Notes under the pieces: generated by a model
Databases searched by the model: none
Told to the model about the DNA's origin: nothing
Seen by the model: the letters and a program-made list of their open reading frames with translations, nothing else
Position numbers and translations under genes: made by a program
DNA from: Methylocystis sp. H62
GTDB taxonomy: Bacteria; Pseudomonadota; Alphaproteobacteria; Rhizobiales; Beijerinckiaceae
Reading direction: 5' to 3'
Assembly: GCF_015709515.1 (NCBI RefSeq)
Contig: NZ_JADNQZ010000053.1
Coordinates: forward strand, 1 to 64,000
DNA length: 64,000 bases
Shown here: in pieces, positions 8,396-17,652 of the stretch
Layout: every line of letters starts with the position of its first letter
Numbering within the stretch: the stretch's first letter is position 1

Positions 8396-8423
8396 AGAGC
8401 GGCCACTGGCCGCTCTTTTTTTG
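8396..8423 (+). terminator. Intrinsic terminator of the SmbP-like gene
   Basis: A perfect nine-base stem AGAGCGGCC/GGCCGCTCT with a 3-nt loop is followed by seven T residues. It lies about 50 bases after the stop codon and separates this gene from the permease gene. Confidence 0.9.
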
Positions 8424-8511
8424 CGGCTGCGCATGGCCCGGCCGCAATGACAGCGTCGCCTGGATCGCCTATGGACGTCGTGGCGGACACGCCCGCCGAC
8501 AGGCCATTTTG

Positions 8512-9936
8512 ATGAAGCTTTCCTCCTCGCTGCTGCGCGCCAAATCCATCGAATCGCTGCAAGCCGAAGCCGACCGACCGGGCGGGTTCCGTCGCGTGCT
8601 CGGGGTCTGGCAGCTCACCGGCATCGGCCTTGGCGGGCTCATCGGCGTCGGCATTTTCGTGCTGACTGGCGTGGTGGCGGCGACTCAGGCCGGCCCTGGC
8701 GTCGCCCTCTCCTTCCTGATCGCCGGCGTGGCGAGCGCCGCCGCGGCGCTCTCCTACGCCGAATTCGCCGGCATGATTCCGGTCGCCGGCAGCGCCTACA
8801 CTTATGCCTATGCGGTGCTGGGCGAACTCGCCGCCTGGATCATCGGCTGGGATCTTCTGCTCGAATATGCGCTGGTCGTCGCCGTGGTGGCGATCGGCTG
8901 GTCGGCCTATTTGCAGGCGCTGCTCGCGCAATTCGGCTTCGCGCTTCCCGACTGGGCGAGCGGCGCGCCGGGAACCGGCCCTGGCCGCGTCGTCGATCTT
9001 TTCGCCGCGCTCGGCGCGCTCGGAGTCGCCTTCCTGTTGACGCTGCGCGTGGAGGTCGGCGCGCGCTTCAACACCGCGATGGTGGTCGTCAAAATCGCCG
9101 CGGCGCTTTTGGTGATCGTCGCCGGCCTTCCCTATGTGCGCGTCGAGAACTGGACGCCCTTCATGCCCTTCGGCTTTTCCGGCGTGGCGCAAGGCGCGGC
9201 GGTCGTGTTCTTCGCCGTGTTCGGCTACGACACGCTGACGACCGCCGCCGAAGAGGCCCGCGCCCCGCAGCGCGACGTGCCGCGCGCCGTTCTTCTGTCG
9301 CTCGTCGTGGCGCTGACGCTCTATATCGCCATGTCGCTCGTGCTCACCGGAATCGTGCGCTACGACACGCTCGACAATCCGGCGCCGGTCGCGACCGCTT
9401 TCACGTCGCTCGGCCTGCCCTGGGTCGCTTTCGTCGTGTCGCTCGCGGCGGTGGCGGGCATCGCCAGCGTGATGCTCGCCTTTTTGCTCGCCTGCGCCCG
9501 CATCTGGTTCGCCATGAGCCGCGACGGCCTGCTCCCCGGCTGGTTCGCGAAGCTGCATCCGCGCTTTCAGACGCCCTATCGACCGACGCTGATCGCCGGC
9601 GCGCTGACCGCGCTCGTCGCCGCGCTCTACCCGATCAAGGAAGTGGCGGAGCTGGTGAACATCGGCACGCTCTCCGCCTTCGTCGTCATCTGTTCGGCGA
9701 TCATCGTGCTGCGCCGCACCCGGCCCGATTTGAAGCGCAGCTTTCGCGCGCCTTTCGTCCCCTTCACGCCGCTCGCCGGCATCGGCTTTTCGATCTGGCT
9801 GCTGTCGCGCCTGCCGGCGGTGGCCTGGGAGCGCTTCGCGATCTGGATGGCGATCGGCCTCGCGATTTATTTTCTCTACAGCCGCCGTCACAGCCGACTG
9901 GCGGAGGGCGTCAACGCGGCGAAAGACCGCCGCTAA
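8512..9936 (+). CDS. APC-family amino acid permease, CAT/YfnA-like
   Basis: This 474-residue protein has about 12 membrane segments. The first helix carries the amino acid-polyamine-organocation signature GIGLGGLIGVGIFVLTG. The region around YAEFAGMIPVAGSAYTYAYAVLGELAAWIIGWDL is typical of cationic amino acid transporter-like members, and FGYDTLTTAAEEARAPQRDVPRA is the conserved loop after helix 6. It likely imports amino acids by proton symport; the substrate cannot be read. The ATG at 8512 is preferred over the overlapping TTG one codon earlier. It converges on hpnE. Confidence 0.88.
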   Translation: MKLSSSLLRAKSIESLQAEADRPGGFRRVLGVWQLTGIGLGGLIGVGIFVLTGVVAATQAGPGVALSFLIAGVASAAAALSYAEFAGMIPVAGSAYTYAYAVLGELAAWIIGWDLLLEYALVVAVVAIGWSAYLQALLAQFGFALPDWASGAPGTGPGRVVDLFAALGALGVAFLLTLRVEVGARFNTAMVVVKIAAALLVIVAGLPYVRVENWTPFMPFGFSGVAQGAAVVFFAVFGYDTLTTAAEEARAPQRDVPRAVLLSLVVALTLYIAMSLVLTGIVRYDTLDNPAPVATAFTSLGLPWVAFVVSLAAVAGIASVMLAFLLACARIWFAMSRDGLLPGWFAKLHPRFQTPYRPTLIAGALTALVAALYPIKEVAELVNIGTLSAFVVICSAIIVLRRTRPDLKRSFRAPFVPFTPLAGIGFSIWLLSRLPAVAWERFAIWMAIGLAIYFLYSRRHSRLAEGVNAAKDRR

Positions 9937-9991
9937 TTTTCGCATTGGTGAGGCGCAAGCGCGCTTGCTCACCATGCACGAAGGGGTCAGT

Positions 9992-11239
9992 TCAACTAGC
10001 CGTCGTCGCCAGCTCCGCCGCTCTATCGCCTGATCGTATCGAGCCCTCGATCGTCGCCGGCAGGCCGGTATTCGTCCAGTCGCCGGCAAGCCACAGATTG
10101 TCCCAGCGCGTCTTCGCATCAGGCCGGCGCTCCTCCTGCGCCGGCGTCGCGGCGAAGGTGGCGCGCTTCTCCTTGACGATCTGCCAGGGTGGCGGCGCCG
10201 CCGGCAGCCCCGTCGCGGCGGAGACCTCCGCCCAGATTTTTTCCACAAGCGCTTCGCGCGACTCGTCGATCAGCCGGTCGGCGCCGCTGATCGTCACCGA
10301 GAGCCGATCGTCGAAGGCGAACAGCCATTCGGTGAGCGTGCCGATCATGCCAAGAAGCGGCGGCTGACCCGGCGGCGGCGCGATCTTGAAATGCGCATTG
10401 AGGATCGCGCGAAAATCGTCCGGCGCGACGAGACCGGGCAGAAGCTCCTGGGCAATCCACGGCGGCGTCGCGAGGACCACCGCGTCGCCTTTTTCCAGCG
10501 TCACTTCCGCGTCGCCGAAGCGCAGCGCAGCGACGCGAGAATCATCAAAAGTGAGTTCGCGCAGACGCGCCCCGAAGCGCGGCTCGACGCCTTTGGCGCG
10601 AAGCGCGCGCAGCGCCGGCTCGATGAAGGCGTCGCCGAGGCCGCCCTTGGCGACCATGGGGCGGCAGGCGTCGCCGCCCGCCGCGAGCGTCTCGCGCAGC
10701 ACGGCGCCTGCGAGCGTGGCGGACGCCTCTTCAGGCTCGGTGTTGAGCGCCGAGAGCAGAACCGGGCGCCAAAGCTTCTCCCACAGCGGGCCCTGGCAGC
10801 GCATGGTGTCGCCGATGGTCGCGCCGTCCTTCGCGAAGAGAAGCTTTCCGGCGTCGAGATAGTCGAGCGGCCCCGTGCCGGGGACGCGGCGGTCGGCGAC
10901 AAAGATCCACCAGGGAATGCGCGAGGCGTTGGGGCGCAGCGTCCAGCGCTCGGCCGTGCGCGCGTCGAGAAAATCGAAGGCGCATTCGTCGGGACCAACA
11001 AGCGCGTCGCTCGCGCCGATGCGTTTGGCGTACTCCCGCGCCGCCGTGTTGCCGGACAGCAGCAGATGATTGCCGTTGTCGATCGTCAGGCCGAGCGACG
11101 CGTCGAAATAGGAGCGGCAGCGTCCGCCCGCCATGCGCGCGGCTTCGTAAAGCGCGACGCGCCGTCCGGCGTCGGCGAGGCGCAGCGCGCAGGCGAGCCC
11201 CGCGAGGCCCGCGCCGATGACATGAACCGTTTCGCTCAC
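9992..11239 (-). CDS. hpnE: Hydroxysqualene dehydroxylase HpnE
   Basis: HpnE is the FAD-dependent third enzyme of bacterial squalene synthesis, reducing hydroxysqualene to squalene. The N-terminus has the dinucleotide-binding VIGAGLAGLACALRLADAGRRVALYEA, followed by the amine-oxidase-like GGRCRSYFD loop. A WLAGDWTNTGLPATIEGSI stretch near the C-terminus is the FAD-binding end of the amine-oxidase superfamily. Length of 415 residues is usual. Its ATG overlaps the hpnD stop in ATGA, so the two are translationally coupled. It is the last gene of the hpnB-C-D-E row. Confidence 0.94.
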   Translation of the reverse strand: MSETVHVIGAGLAGLACALRLADAGRRVALYEAARMAGGRCRSYFDASLGLTIDNGNHLLLSGNTAAREYAKRIGASDALVGPDECAFDFLDARTAERWTLRPNASRIPWWIFVADRRVPGTGPLDYLDAGKLLFAKDGATIGDTMRCQGPLWEKLWRPVLLSALNTEPEEASATLAGAVLRETLAAGGDACRPMVAKGGLGDAFIEPALRALRAKGVEPRFGARLRELTFDDSRVAALRFGDAEVTLEKGDAVVLATPPWIAQELLPGLVAPDDFRAILNAHFKIAPPPGQPPLLGMIGTLTEWLFAFDDRLSVTISGADRLIDESREALVEKIWAEVSAATGLPAAPPPWQIVKEKRATFAATPAQEERRPDAKTRWDNLWLAGDWTNTGLPATIEGSIRSGDRAAELATTAS

Positions 11240-12111
11240 GTGAAGGCGTGTCGCAGGAAGGCGCTGACGAGCTTGAGACGCGACGCCCGCACCGGCGCGC
11301 GCGGCGCCGAAAAGCCGCGAGCGGCGAGATTGTCGAGGATCGAACGATAGCCGGCGGCCATGAGATAGGGCGCTTTCACCGCGCGCTTGGGCAGGCCCGC
11401 CATCACCAGATCCGCCTGGTCATAATGTTCGCGGGCGCGGGAAAGGACCGGCGCGCACACCTCTTCGAGCGAAGGATTCGACAGCACGGCGTGCGGCGCG
11501 AAACTCATGACCCCCGCGGACTCAAGCGCCTCTCGCGGCAAATACAGCCGCCCCCGCGCGGCGTCCTCGTCGAGATCGCGCAAGATGTTGGTGAGCTGCA
11601 ACGCGCGCCCGAGGTGGTAGGCGAGCAGTTTCGGACCCGTCGGCAAATCGCATTCGGCGCCCGGTTCCTCCTCCGCGAGACCGAACGCGCGCACCGACAG
11701 CCGTCCCACGGCGCTCGCGACGCGGTCGCAATAGAGCTCAAGCTTTTCCCAGTCCGGCGCGCAAATATCCTCTTCGACGTCCATGGCCATGCCCTCGATC
11801 ACCGACTCGAAATCGGCGCGCTCGAGTCGGAAGCGGCGGACGGGTTCAGAGAGAAAGCTGACGCGCGCGCGGATGCGGCCGGCATAAAGCTCATCAAGGT
11901 CGGCGCGCCACTGGTCGAGCGCGGCGCGGCGCACGGCGCGGTCGCCCTCGTCGTCGGCGATGTCGTCAACGGCGCGGCAGAAGGCGTAAATGGCGAACAT
12001 CGCATCGCGCCGCGGCGGCTCGAGAATGCGCATCGCGAGATAGAAGGAGCTTCTGGTCGCGATAGCGCGCGTGCGCAGCGTCGTGGAATCGGCAAGCGCG
12101 TCCATGGTCAT
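11236..12111 (-). CDS. hpnD: Presqualene diphosphate synthase HpnD
   Basis: HpnD condenses two farnesyl diphosphates to presqualene diphosphate. The 291-residue protein has the two aspartate-rich motifs of squalene/phytoene synthases: FCRAVDDIADDE near residue 45 and NILRDLDEDAARGRLYLP around residues 175-192. A longer frame exists upstream, but the ATG chosen forms an ATGA overlap with the hpnC stop and its N-terminus fits the family. The stop in turn overlaps the hpnE start by four bases. Confidence 0.95.
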   Translation of the reverse strand: MTMDALADSTTLRTRAIATRSSFYLAMRILEPPRRDAMFAIYAFCRAVDDIADDEGDRAVRRAALDQWRADLDELYAGRIRARVSFLSEPVRRFRLERADFESVIEGMAMDVEEDICAPDWEKLELYCDRVASAVGRLSVRAFGLAEEEPGAECDLPTGPKLLAYHLGRALQLTNILRDLDEDAARGRLYLPREALESAGVMSFAPHAVLSNPSLEEVCAPVLSRAREHYDQADLVMAGLPKRAVKAPYLMAAGYRSILDNLAARGFSAPRAPVRASRLKLVSAFLRHAFT

Positions 12112-13010
12112 TGGCGCGCCCCTGGGCGCGTGCTCGGGACGGCCTCGGAATCTGCGCGGCGCGGACGCGAAACGCGGCGAAGAAGCGCGCCGAGCGCGCC
12201 CGCCGCGCCCTTTAGCGCAAAGCTGAACTTGCCGTCGTGAACCTTGTCGCGCAGCGGGTCGGCGACCGCGAGGCGCGCAACGAGCTGTTCGGCCAATGTC
12301 TGGATGGCGCCGATCTCCATGGCGAGTCGCGTATCGTCGATCAGATCGGCGAAGGGACGCGACTGCGCGAGCAGACGCCCGGTTTTTTCGTTGAGGTCGC
12401 GGATCGTCGCCAGGAGCGGCGGCGGCGCGCTTTCCTGCGCGAGCATCTCGACGGTCGCGCCATGCGCCGCGAGCGATTCCTGCGGCAGATAGACCCGGTC
12501 GAGGTTGCGGTAGTCCTTGCCGCAATCCTGCAGGTGATTGATGATTTGCAGCGCCGCGCAAAGCGCGTCATTGGCCGGCCAGACCCGTCCGGGGTTCTCG
12601 CCATGGAGATCGCAGACGAAGCGGCCGACCGGCATCGCCGAATAGCGGCAGTAATCGATGAGATCGTCCCAGTCGCGATAGCGCAATTGCGTCACGTCGC
12701 GCTTGAAGGCGAGGATCAGATCGCGGGCATGCTGCGGATCGATACGCCGCTCCCGGCAGGTCTCGCGCAGGCGGCGCGCCACCTCCGCATCCTCTTCCGC
12801 CTCTCCAATCAGGGCGGCGTCAAGCGCGTCCAGCAGATCGAGCTTCTCTTGCGCGGAAAGCGTCGGGTGGTCGGCGATGTCGTCGGCGGCGCGAACGAAG
12901 TCATAGAACGCCAGAATCGGCGCGCGGTGCCGCGGCGCAATCAGAAAGGAGGCGACGGGGAAATTCTCGTCGCGATGGGTCTTTCCCGAACTCGTCTGCG
13001 CAATATCCAT
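12108..13010 (-). CDS. hpnC: Hydroxysqualene synthase HpnC
   Basis: HpnC converts presqualene diphosphate to hydroxysqualene, between HpnD and HpnE. The trans-isoprenyl synthase fold shows FYDFVRAADDIADHP in the first half and NHLQDCGKDYRNLDRVYLP in the second. The Cys-Gly-Lys variant of the second motif is characteristic of HpnC compared with HpnD. The protein has 300 residues. The N-terminal SGKTHRDENFPVASFL is also typical. It opens the tightly coupled C-D-E block, 37 bases after the hpnB stop. Confidence 0.95.
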   Translation of the reverse strand: MDIAQTSSGKTHRDENFPVASFLIAPRHRAPILAFYDFVRAADDIADHPTLSAQEKLDLLDALDAALIGEAEEDAEVARRLRETCRERRIDPQHARDLILAFKRDVTQLRYRDWDDLIDYCRYSAMPVGRFVCDLHGENPGRVWPANDALCAALQIINHLQDCGKDYRNLDRVYLPQESLAAHGATVEMLAQESAPPPLLATIRDLNEKTGRLLAQSRPFADLIDDTRLAMEIGAIQTLAEQLVARLAVADPLRDKVHDGKFSFALKGAAGALGALLRRVSRPRRADSEAVPSTRPGARQ

Positions 13011-13047
13011 ATGACGCCGTCTTGCCGCTCCACGGCGCTGGCGCGCC

Positions 13048-14265
13048 CTATACCTCGATTTGCCGGTTCGCCTCGATCTCGGCGGGCGTTTCGAAGCGCT
13101 GCGCCGACTTTTGCGCGCGCGGCGCCTGATAGCGGCCTTTCCATTCGCCGCCGCGGCCGCTCAGGTGCCGCCAGGCCGATTCAACCGTAAACCACGTATA
13201 GCATGCCGCGACGCCTGGCAAAGCAAAGGCGCGCCACCGCGACAGGCCGTAAAAGCGCAGCGTCGGCATATAGGCCTGCGCCATCAGGAGCCAGGAGACG
13301 AGCGCCGTCTCGCGCGCCGGCGATTCGCCGAACAGCGCCAGATAGGGCGGCGCAAGATAGGCGGCCGCCATGCCGATGAGCGCGCCCGCGAGGCGCCAGG
13401 GGGAATAGCTGAGCTGCGCATAGGCGGAGCGCACGACCATTCGGGAGATATCGGCAAGGCGCGGATAGGCGCGCAGGCTGTGGACGTCTTCGGTCAGACC
13501 CAGCCAGATCGGACCTTGCGCCTTCATCAGCGCGCCGAGCGCGCAATCGTCGATTAGCGCGCCGCGAATGGCCCGCAGACCGCCTGCGGTCGCGAGCGCC
13601 TCCGGACGCAGCAGCATGACTCCTCCCGCGGCGCCCGCCGCCGGGTGATCCGGATCATTGATGTGGCGGAACGGGTAAAGCTTCTGGAAGTAGAAAATGA
13701 AGGCGGGGACGAACCAGCGCTCCGCGAGGCTTTCGCAACGAAGCTTGACCATGAGCGAGGTCAGGACGACGCCGCGCGCCGTCGCGCCCGAAGCGAGGCG
13801 GGCGAGCACTTGCGGCGAAAATTCGATGTCCGCGTCGCAAAACAGCACGAAATCCGGGTCGATCGGCAGACTCCGCACGTGATCGAACCCGCGCTGCATC
13901 GCCGCGAGCTTCCCCGTCCAGCCCGCATCGGGTCCGCGCGAGGAGAGGATCGTCAGGCGGCTCGACGCGCCAGCGGCGGCGGCGCAGCGGCGGGCCGCCT
14001 CGGCGGTGCCGTCGTCGCTCTCGTCATCGACCAGAATAATGTCGAAGCGGCCATGGAACTGTTGCGCGAACAGCGACGCCAGGCTTTTTTCGATGACGTC
14101 GGCTTCGTTTCGAGCCGGAACGATCGCCACGACATGGGTCGCCGGGACAGCGGCGTGACCGCTCAGGTTGCGATCATGTTCGGTCAGCCGCCAGAACCCG
14201 CCGCGAAGCGCGATGAGATAGAGCCAAACGAACAGCCCGAGGGCGGAGATGACAATCGCGAGCAT
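13048..14265 (-). CDS. hpnB: Hopanoid-associated glycosyltransferase HpnB
   Basis: This 405-residue family 2 glycosyltransferase has an N-terminal membrane anchor, a GT-A domain with VAIVPARNEADVI, DIILVDDESDDGTAE and the metal-binding DAD in FVLFCDADIEF, then a DDCALGALMK segment. The C-terminal part has three or four membrane helices. The family always travels with hopanoid genes and its exact acceptor is not settled; a role in hopanoid side-chain or hopanoid-linked glycan modification is inferred. It precedes hpnC on the same strand with a short gap, so co-transcription is likely. Confidence 0.92.
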   Translation of the reverse strand: MLAIVISALGLFVWLYLIALRGGFWRLTEHDRNLSGHAAVPATHVVAIVPARNEADVIEKSLASLFAQQFHGRFDIILVDDESDDGTAEAARRCAAAAGASSRLTILSSRGPDAGWTGKLAAMQRGFDHVRSLPIDPDFVLFCDADIEFSPQVLARLASGATARGVVLTSLMVKLRCESLAERWFVPAFIFYFQKLYPFRHINDPDHPAAGAAGGVMLLRPEALATAGGLRAIRGALIDDCALGALMKAQGPIWLGLTEDVHSLRAYPRLADISRMVVRSAYAQLSYSPWRLAGALIGMAAAYLAPPYLALFGESPARETALVSWLLMAQAYMPTLRFYGLSRWRAFALPGVAACYTWFTVESAWRHLSGRGGEWKGRYQAPRAQKSAQRFETPAEIEANRQIEV

Positions 14266-14346
14266 GGGCGAATCGGGGTAAGGATTCGACGAGACCGCGT
14301 TTTAGCACTCACGCTCTAGGCAGGCCAGCGCGCGCGCCGATACTTC

Positions 14347-14553
14347 CTATCGCTTTGCCCAGCCTGCCTCGGTCTTGACGTAGCTTCGCTTCACCGCTGC
14401 CCAGGCGATGCGGTGCGCCGCCTCCTCCTGCCGCGGGTCGCCGCGATGGGCGTCGAAGGCATGGTTGAAGGCCTCGCGATAGATGTCCTGCGCGTGCTCC
14501 GGAAGGATGTGCTGGAGATTATCCGGAAGGTTGGCGTTGCTGTCATAGGGCAT
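14347..14553 (-). CDS. ChaB family protein
   Basis: The 68-residue product starts MPYDSNANLP, followed by LPEHAQDIYREAFNHAFD and AHRIAWAAVKRSY; this is the complete ChaB fold. ChaB was named as a regulator of the cation transporter ChaA, but no chaA is present and many homologues occur alone. It lies 16 bases after pyrF on the same strand and is probably the third gene of a pmtA-pyrF-chaB transcript. Confidence 0.9.
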   Translation of the reverse strand: MPYDSNANLPDNLQHILPEHAQDIYREAFNHAFDAHRGDPRQEEAAHRIAWAAVKRSYVKTEAGWAKR

Positions 14554-14569
14554 GAGCGACGGACCTCGA

Positions 14570-15262
14570 TCAGGCGCCGGCCATCTCGCCCACCATCGCT
14601 TCCGCCGCCGCTGCGGGATCCGCTGCGCGGGTGATCGGCCGGCCGACGACGATATAGTCGGCGGAGGCTGCGACCGCCTGCCGCGGCGTCATGACGCGCT
14701 TCTGATCGCCGACGTCGGCGCCCTGCGGCCGCACCCCCGGCGTCACCAGCAGCATGCTCGAGCCGACCAGCGGCCTTATGGCGGCAAGCTCCATCGGCGA
14801 CAGGATGAGGCCGTCGACGCCCTTTTCCTTGGCTTGTCGGGCCCGGCGCGCGACGAGTTCGGCGACGCCGCAGGCGTAGCCCGCTTCTTTCAAATCCGCG
14901 TCGTCATAGGAGGTCATCACCGTCACGGCGAGGAGCTTGAGCGCGCCGTCCGACGCGCCCTCGCGGGCCGCCGCCATCGTCTGGGGAAAGGCGTGGATGG
15001 TGAGAAAGTCGACGCCGAGCCGGGCGATCTGCCGCGTCGCGCGCTCGACGGTGACGCCGATGTCATGAAGCTTCAGATCGAGAAAGACGCGCTTGCCCGC
15101 CGCCTTCAATTCGCGGGCGAAGTCGAAGCCGCCCGGCGCATAGGCGAGCTCCATGCCGACCTTGAAGAAGCAGACCGTCTCGCCCAGCGCCGCGACCATC
15201 GCCCGCGCCTCTTCGACGCTTTCGACGTCCAGCGCGACGATCAGCCGGTCCTGCGGCTTCAC
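14570..15262 (-). CDS. pyrF: Orotidine 5'-phosphate decarboxylase
   Basis: The enzyme makes UMP from OMP, the last step of de novo pyrimidine synthesis. The 230-residue TIM barrel has the N-terminal IVALDVES, the catalytic FLDLKLHDI (Lys and Asp in the DxKxxD pattern), [14 protein letters not shown] and the phosphate-binding [10 protein letters not shown]. Its ATG overlaps the stop of the upstream methyltransferase gene in ATGA. Other pyr genes are absent. Confidence 0.97.
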   Translation of the reverse strand: MKPQDRLIVALDVESVEEARAMVAALGETVCFFKVGMELAYAPGGFDFARELKAAGKRVFLDLKLHDIGVTVERATRQIARLGVDFLTIHAFPQTMAAAREGASDGALKLLAVTVMTSYDDADLKEAGYACGVAELVARRARQAKEKGVDGLILSPMELAAIRPLVGSSMLLVTPGVRPQGADVGDQKRVMTPRQAVAASADYIVVGRPITRAADPAAAAEAMVGEMAGA

Positions 15263-15903
15263 GCCTTACGCTTTCCGGCGAAGCCGGCGTAACCCGCTTT
15301 GCGATAGCGCCAGACGCGCGCGGGCGGAATGTTAAGCACGACCGGCGGCGATCCCTTGCCTACATAGGCGCCATTGACGCCATTGGCGTGCATGGGCATC
15401 GGCGATTTGGTCAGGCCATAAGTGAACTGGATGAAGAGCCCCTCGTCGCCCATCAGTTCGAAGGCCTGGTTCAACAGCTCGACGCGATCGCGCTCCGGCC
15501 GCACCAGGAGCGGCAGGCTGGAGACGACGGTGGCGATTTTCCCCGGGACCTTGCCGTCGAGAGTCGCCTTGAGGCCATAGGCGTCGCCTTGCACGATGGT
15601 GACGCCCGGGAAGCGTTCCGACAGCAGATGGCAGAACCGGCTCTCATATTCGACGAGGACGAGGCGCTCGGGCGCGATGCCGCGGGCGAGCAGCGCCTGA
15701 GTCACCGGACCGGTGCCGGGTCCGAGTTCGACGATATGGCCCTCTCGATCCAGTTCGACGAAGCCGGCCATCGTCTTGGCCAGCGCGCGTCCGGACGGCG
15801 AAACGGCGCCGATGAGGCGCGGGTTTTCGATCCATTGACGGATGAAGCGCGCGTTATCCACGAGCCTCGCACGCCCACTGGCTTTCTGCGTTTTGTGCGG
15901 CAA
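15259..15903 (-). CDS. PmtA-type phospholipid N-methyltransferase
   Basis: This SAM-dependent enzyme probably methylates phosphatidylethanolamine toward phosphatidylcholine. The 214-residue protein shows the binding motif [20 protein letters not shown], followed by LVLVEYE and [11 protein letters not shown], as in Rhizobiaceae PmtA proteins related to rRNA adenine dimethylases. The N-terminal [23 protein letters not shown] is also typical. I chose the TTG preceded by GGGAGGGG; an upstream TTG would add 12 residues with no ribosome binding site. It is translationally coupled to pyrF. A paralogous 16S rRNA methyltransferase is less likely because of length and the N-terminus. Confidence 0.82.
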   Translation of the reverse strand: MPHKTQKASGRARLVDNARFIRQWIENPRLIGAVSPSGRALAKTMAGFVELDREGHIVELGPGTGPVTQALLARGIAPERLVLVEYESRFCHLLSERFPGVTIVQGDAYGLKATLDGKVPGKIATVVSSLPLLVRPERDRVELLNQAFELMGDEGLFIQFTYGLTKSPMPMHANGVNGAYVGKGSPPVVLNIPPARVWRYRKAGYAGFAGKRKA

Positions 15904-16031
15904 CGTCGCCCCTCCCGACCGGCGCGATGAAACGCGCAAACGGCCCCCGCGATCGGAGGGCCGTTGGGCCGATGATAGGAGAGGCGCGCGTCAAAAACAA
16001 CGCGGCGGCTCTGAGGCCGGTCAGGCGAATT

Positions 16032-16685
16032 CTATGGCCCCCGCGTCCCTCCGCCCGCCGGGCGACGGCGCGCGCCAAGATATCCGGTCAGCAGAAGGAT
16101 CAGTTGCTCTTCCAGGCGCGCCTCGAATTCGGCTGGAGCATATCCCTCAAGCAGGGTTCGTATCGGCCCCGCGACAGCGCTAAACGCGATCGCGCTCGTC
16201 ATGGCCGGATCGTCGAAATCCGCGTCGGGCGCATGCGCCAGCATATCGGTGATCGCCGCCACAATGCGGTTGTGCATGCGAGCGACCAGATCCGCGCCGC
16301 CCAGCTCTGCGGCGACCGCATATAGCGCCTGCGATTCCTGAAGATTGCGCCGCTTCGCCATCAGGAAGGCGGCGACAACGGCGGTGGCCATATCGGCAAC
16401 CGACTTGCCCCAATGCGCGCGGCAGGCGCGATCCACGGCGCCGGCGACGCCGTTCAGGTGCGTTTCCAGGATGGCGGCGAGGAGCGCATCACGGTTCGGA
16501 TAGTACTGATAAAGGCTGCCGACCGATACGCCGGCGCGCTCGGCGATGCGGGTCGTCGTGCAGCGGCTCACGCCTTCCTGGGTCAAAACCTGAATGGCGG
16601 CGATGCGCATGGCGTTGACCGTGACCGCGGAGCGAGCCTGAACCGGAGATTTTCTAGGCCTTAGATTTGGAACGACGGCGTTCAT
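16032..16685 (-). CDS. TetR/AcrR family regulator
   Basis: The 217-residue protein has an N-terminal helix-turn-helix (TTTRIAERAGVSVGSLYQYYPNRDALLAAI, residues 43-72) and a helical ligand domain. It diverges from the aldo/keto reductase gene with only 71 bases between, so it most likely represses that gene and itself. A 14-bp palindrome in the gap is a good operator candidate. The ligand cannot be inferred. Confidence 0.9.
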   Translation of the reverse strand: MNAVVPNLRPRKSPVQARSAVTVNAMRIAAIQVLTQEGVSRCTTTRIAERAGVSVGSLYQYYPNRDALLAAILETHLNGVAGAVDRACRAHWGKSVADMATAVVAAFLMAKRRNLQESQALYAVAAELGGADLVARMHNRIVAAITDMLAHAPDADFDDPAMTSAIAFSAVAGPIRTLLEGYAPAEFEARLEEQLILLLTGYLGARRRPAGGGTRGP

Positions 16686-16721
16686 CGAATGCGAATTCCA
16701 GGGAGGAAGGACTCCTTGTAC

Positions 16722-16735
16722 TTTCGCAGGCGAAA
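16722..16735. promoter_or_regulatory. Candidate TetR operator, 14-bp palindrome
   Basis: TTTCGCAGGCGAAA has perfect six-base arms around AG. It lies in the 71-bp gap between the divergent TetR and aldo/keto reductase genes, close to the reductase start. A second short palindrome, AAGGA-C-TCCTT, lies just to the left at 16707-16717. Confidence 0.5.
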
Positions 16736-16756
16736 CCTGAAAAGAGGATCCAGGCT

Positions 16757-17626
16757 ATGACCGGCGCATTCACTCTCGGCAACCGCTCTGTAAGACGGCT
16801 TGGCTACGGTGCGATGCAGCTCGTGGGCCCAAACGCGTTGGGACCGCCGAGGGACCGCAACGCGGCCCTCGCCGTCTTGCGTGAGGCCGTCGCTCGGGGG
16901 GTGAATCATATCGACACCAGCGATTTCTATGGCCCGCATGTCGCGAACGAGCTGATTTGCGAGGCGTTGCATCCCTACGCTGAGGACCTTGTCATTGTCA
17001 CAAAGATCGGGGCCCGGCGCGGCGACAATGGTTCGTGGCTGCCCGCCTTCTCGCGCGAGGAGCTGATTCAGGCGGTGCATGACAACCTGCGGAACCTTGT
17101 TCTCGACGCGCTTGAGGTGGTGAATTTCCGCGCCATGTCCGGCGATCACGGTTCTGCCGAAGGTTCGCTCGAAGCGCCGCTGACAGTCCTCGCCGAACTG
17201 CGGCAACAGGGGCTTATCCGTTCCATCGGCCTCAGCAATGTTACGCCCGCGCAGGTGGAGGAAGGGCGGCGGATTTGCGAAATCGTTTGTGTGCAGAACC
17301 ACTACAATCTGGCGCACAGGGCCGACGACGCTTTGATCGATAGTCTGGCTCGCGACGGCGTCGCCTATGTGCCGTTTTTCCCGCTTGGCGGATTTGCGCC
17401 TCTACGCTCCTCAACTTTATCTGATGTCGCGCGGAGTATCGAAGCCACGCCGATACAGGTCGCGCTCGCATGGCTCCTCCGCCGGGCGCCCAATATCTTG
17501 TTGATCCCGGGCACCTCCTCGATCGCGCATTTGGCGGAGAATCTTTCCGCCGCCGAGCTCGATCTGACGGACGAAATCCTATCCAAGTTGAACGGCACTG
17601 CGTTGGGAGTCGGGTCGCCCGCCTGA
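16757..17626 (+). CDS. Aldo/keto reductase, YdbC/PdxI-like
   Basis: The 289-residue NADPH-dependent TIM-barrel oxidoreductase starts MTGAFTLGN. Of the catalytic tetrad, Asp and Tyr are in HIDTSDFYGP and Lys in VIVTKIG. The usual His is replaced in VVNFRAM, as in E. coli YdbC, a pyridoxal reductase. The cofactor-binding SIGLSN, VQNHYNL and LLIPGTSS segments are present. An upstream in-frame ATG exists but overlaps the divergent regulator gene. The TetR neighbour suggests induction by a small molecule, possibly an aldehyde. Confidence 0.85.
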   Translation: MTGAFTLGNRSVRRLGYGAMQLVGPNALGPPRDRNAALAVLREAVARGVNHIDTSDFYGPHVANELICEALHPYAEDLVIVTKIGARRGDNGSWLPAFSREELIQAVHDNLRNLVLDALEVVNFRAMSGDHGSAEGSLEAPLTVLAELRQQGLIRSIGLSNVTPAQVEEGRRICEIVCVQNHYNLAHRADDALIDSLARDGVAYVPFFPLGGFAPLRSSTLSDVARSIEATPIQVALAWLLRRAPNILLIPGTSSIAHLAENLSAAELDLTDEILSKLNGTALGVGSPA

Positions 17627-17652
17627 ATGTCAACGGCGCGTCCTGTGTGAGC

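Noticed and set aside
8182-10248. Long minus-strand open frame (688 codons) opposite the permease gene
   Set aside because: Composition is Arg/Ala/Asp/His-rich without any domain and mirrors codon use of the real gene opposite; it is a G+C-driven shadow.
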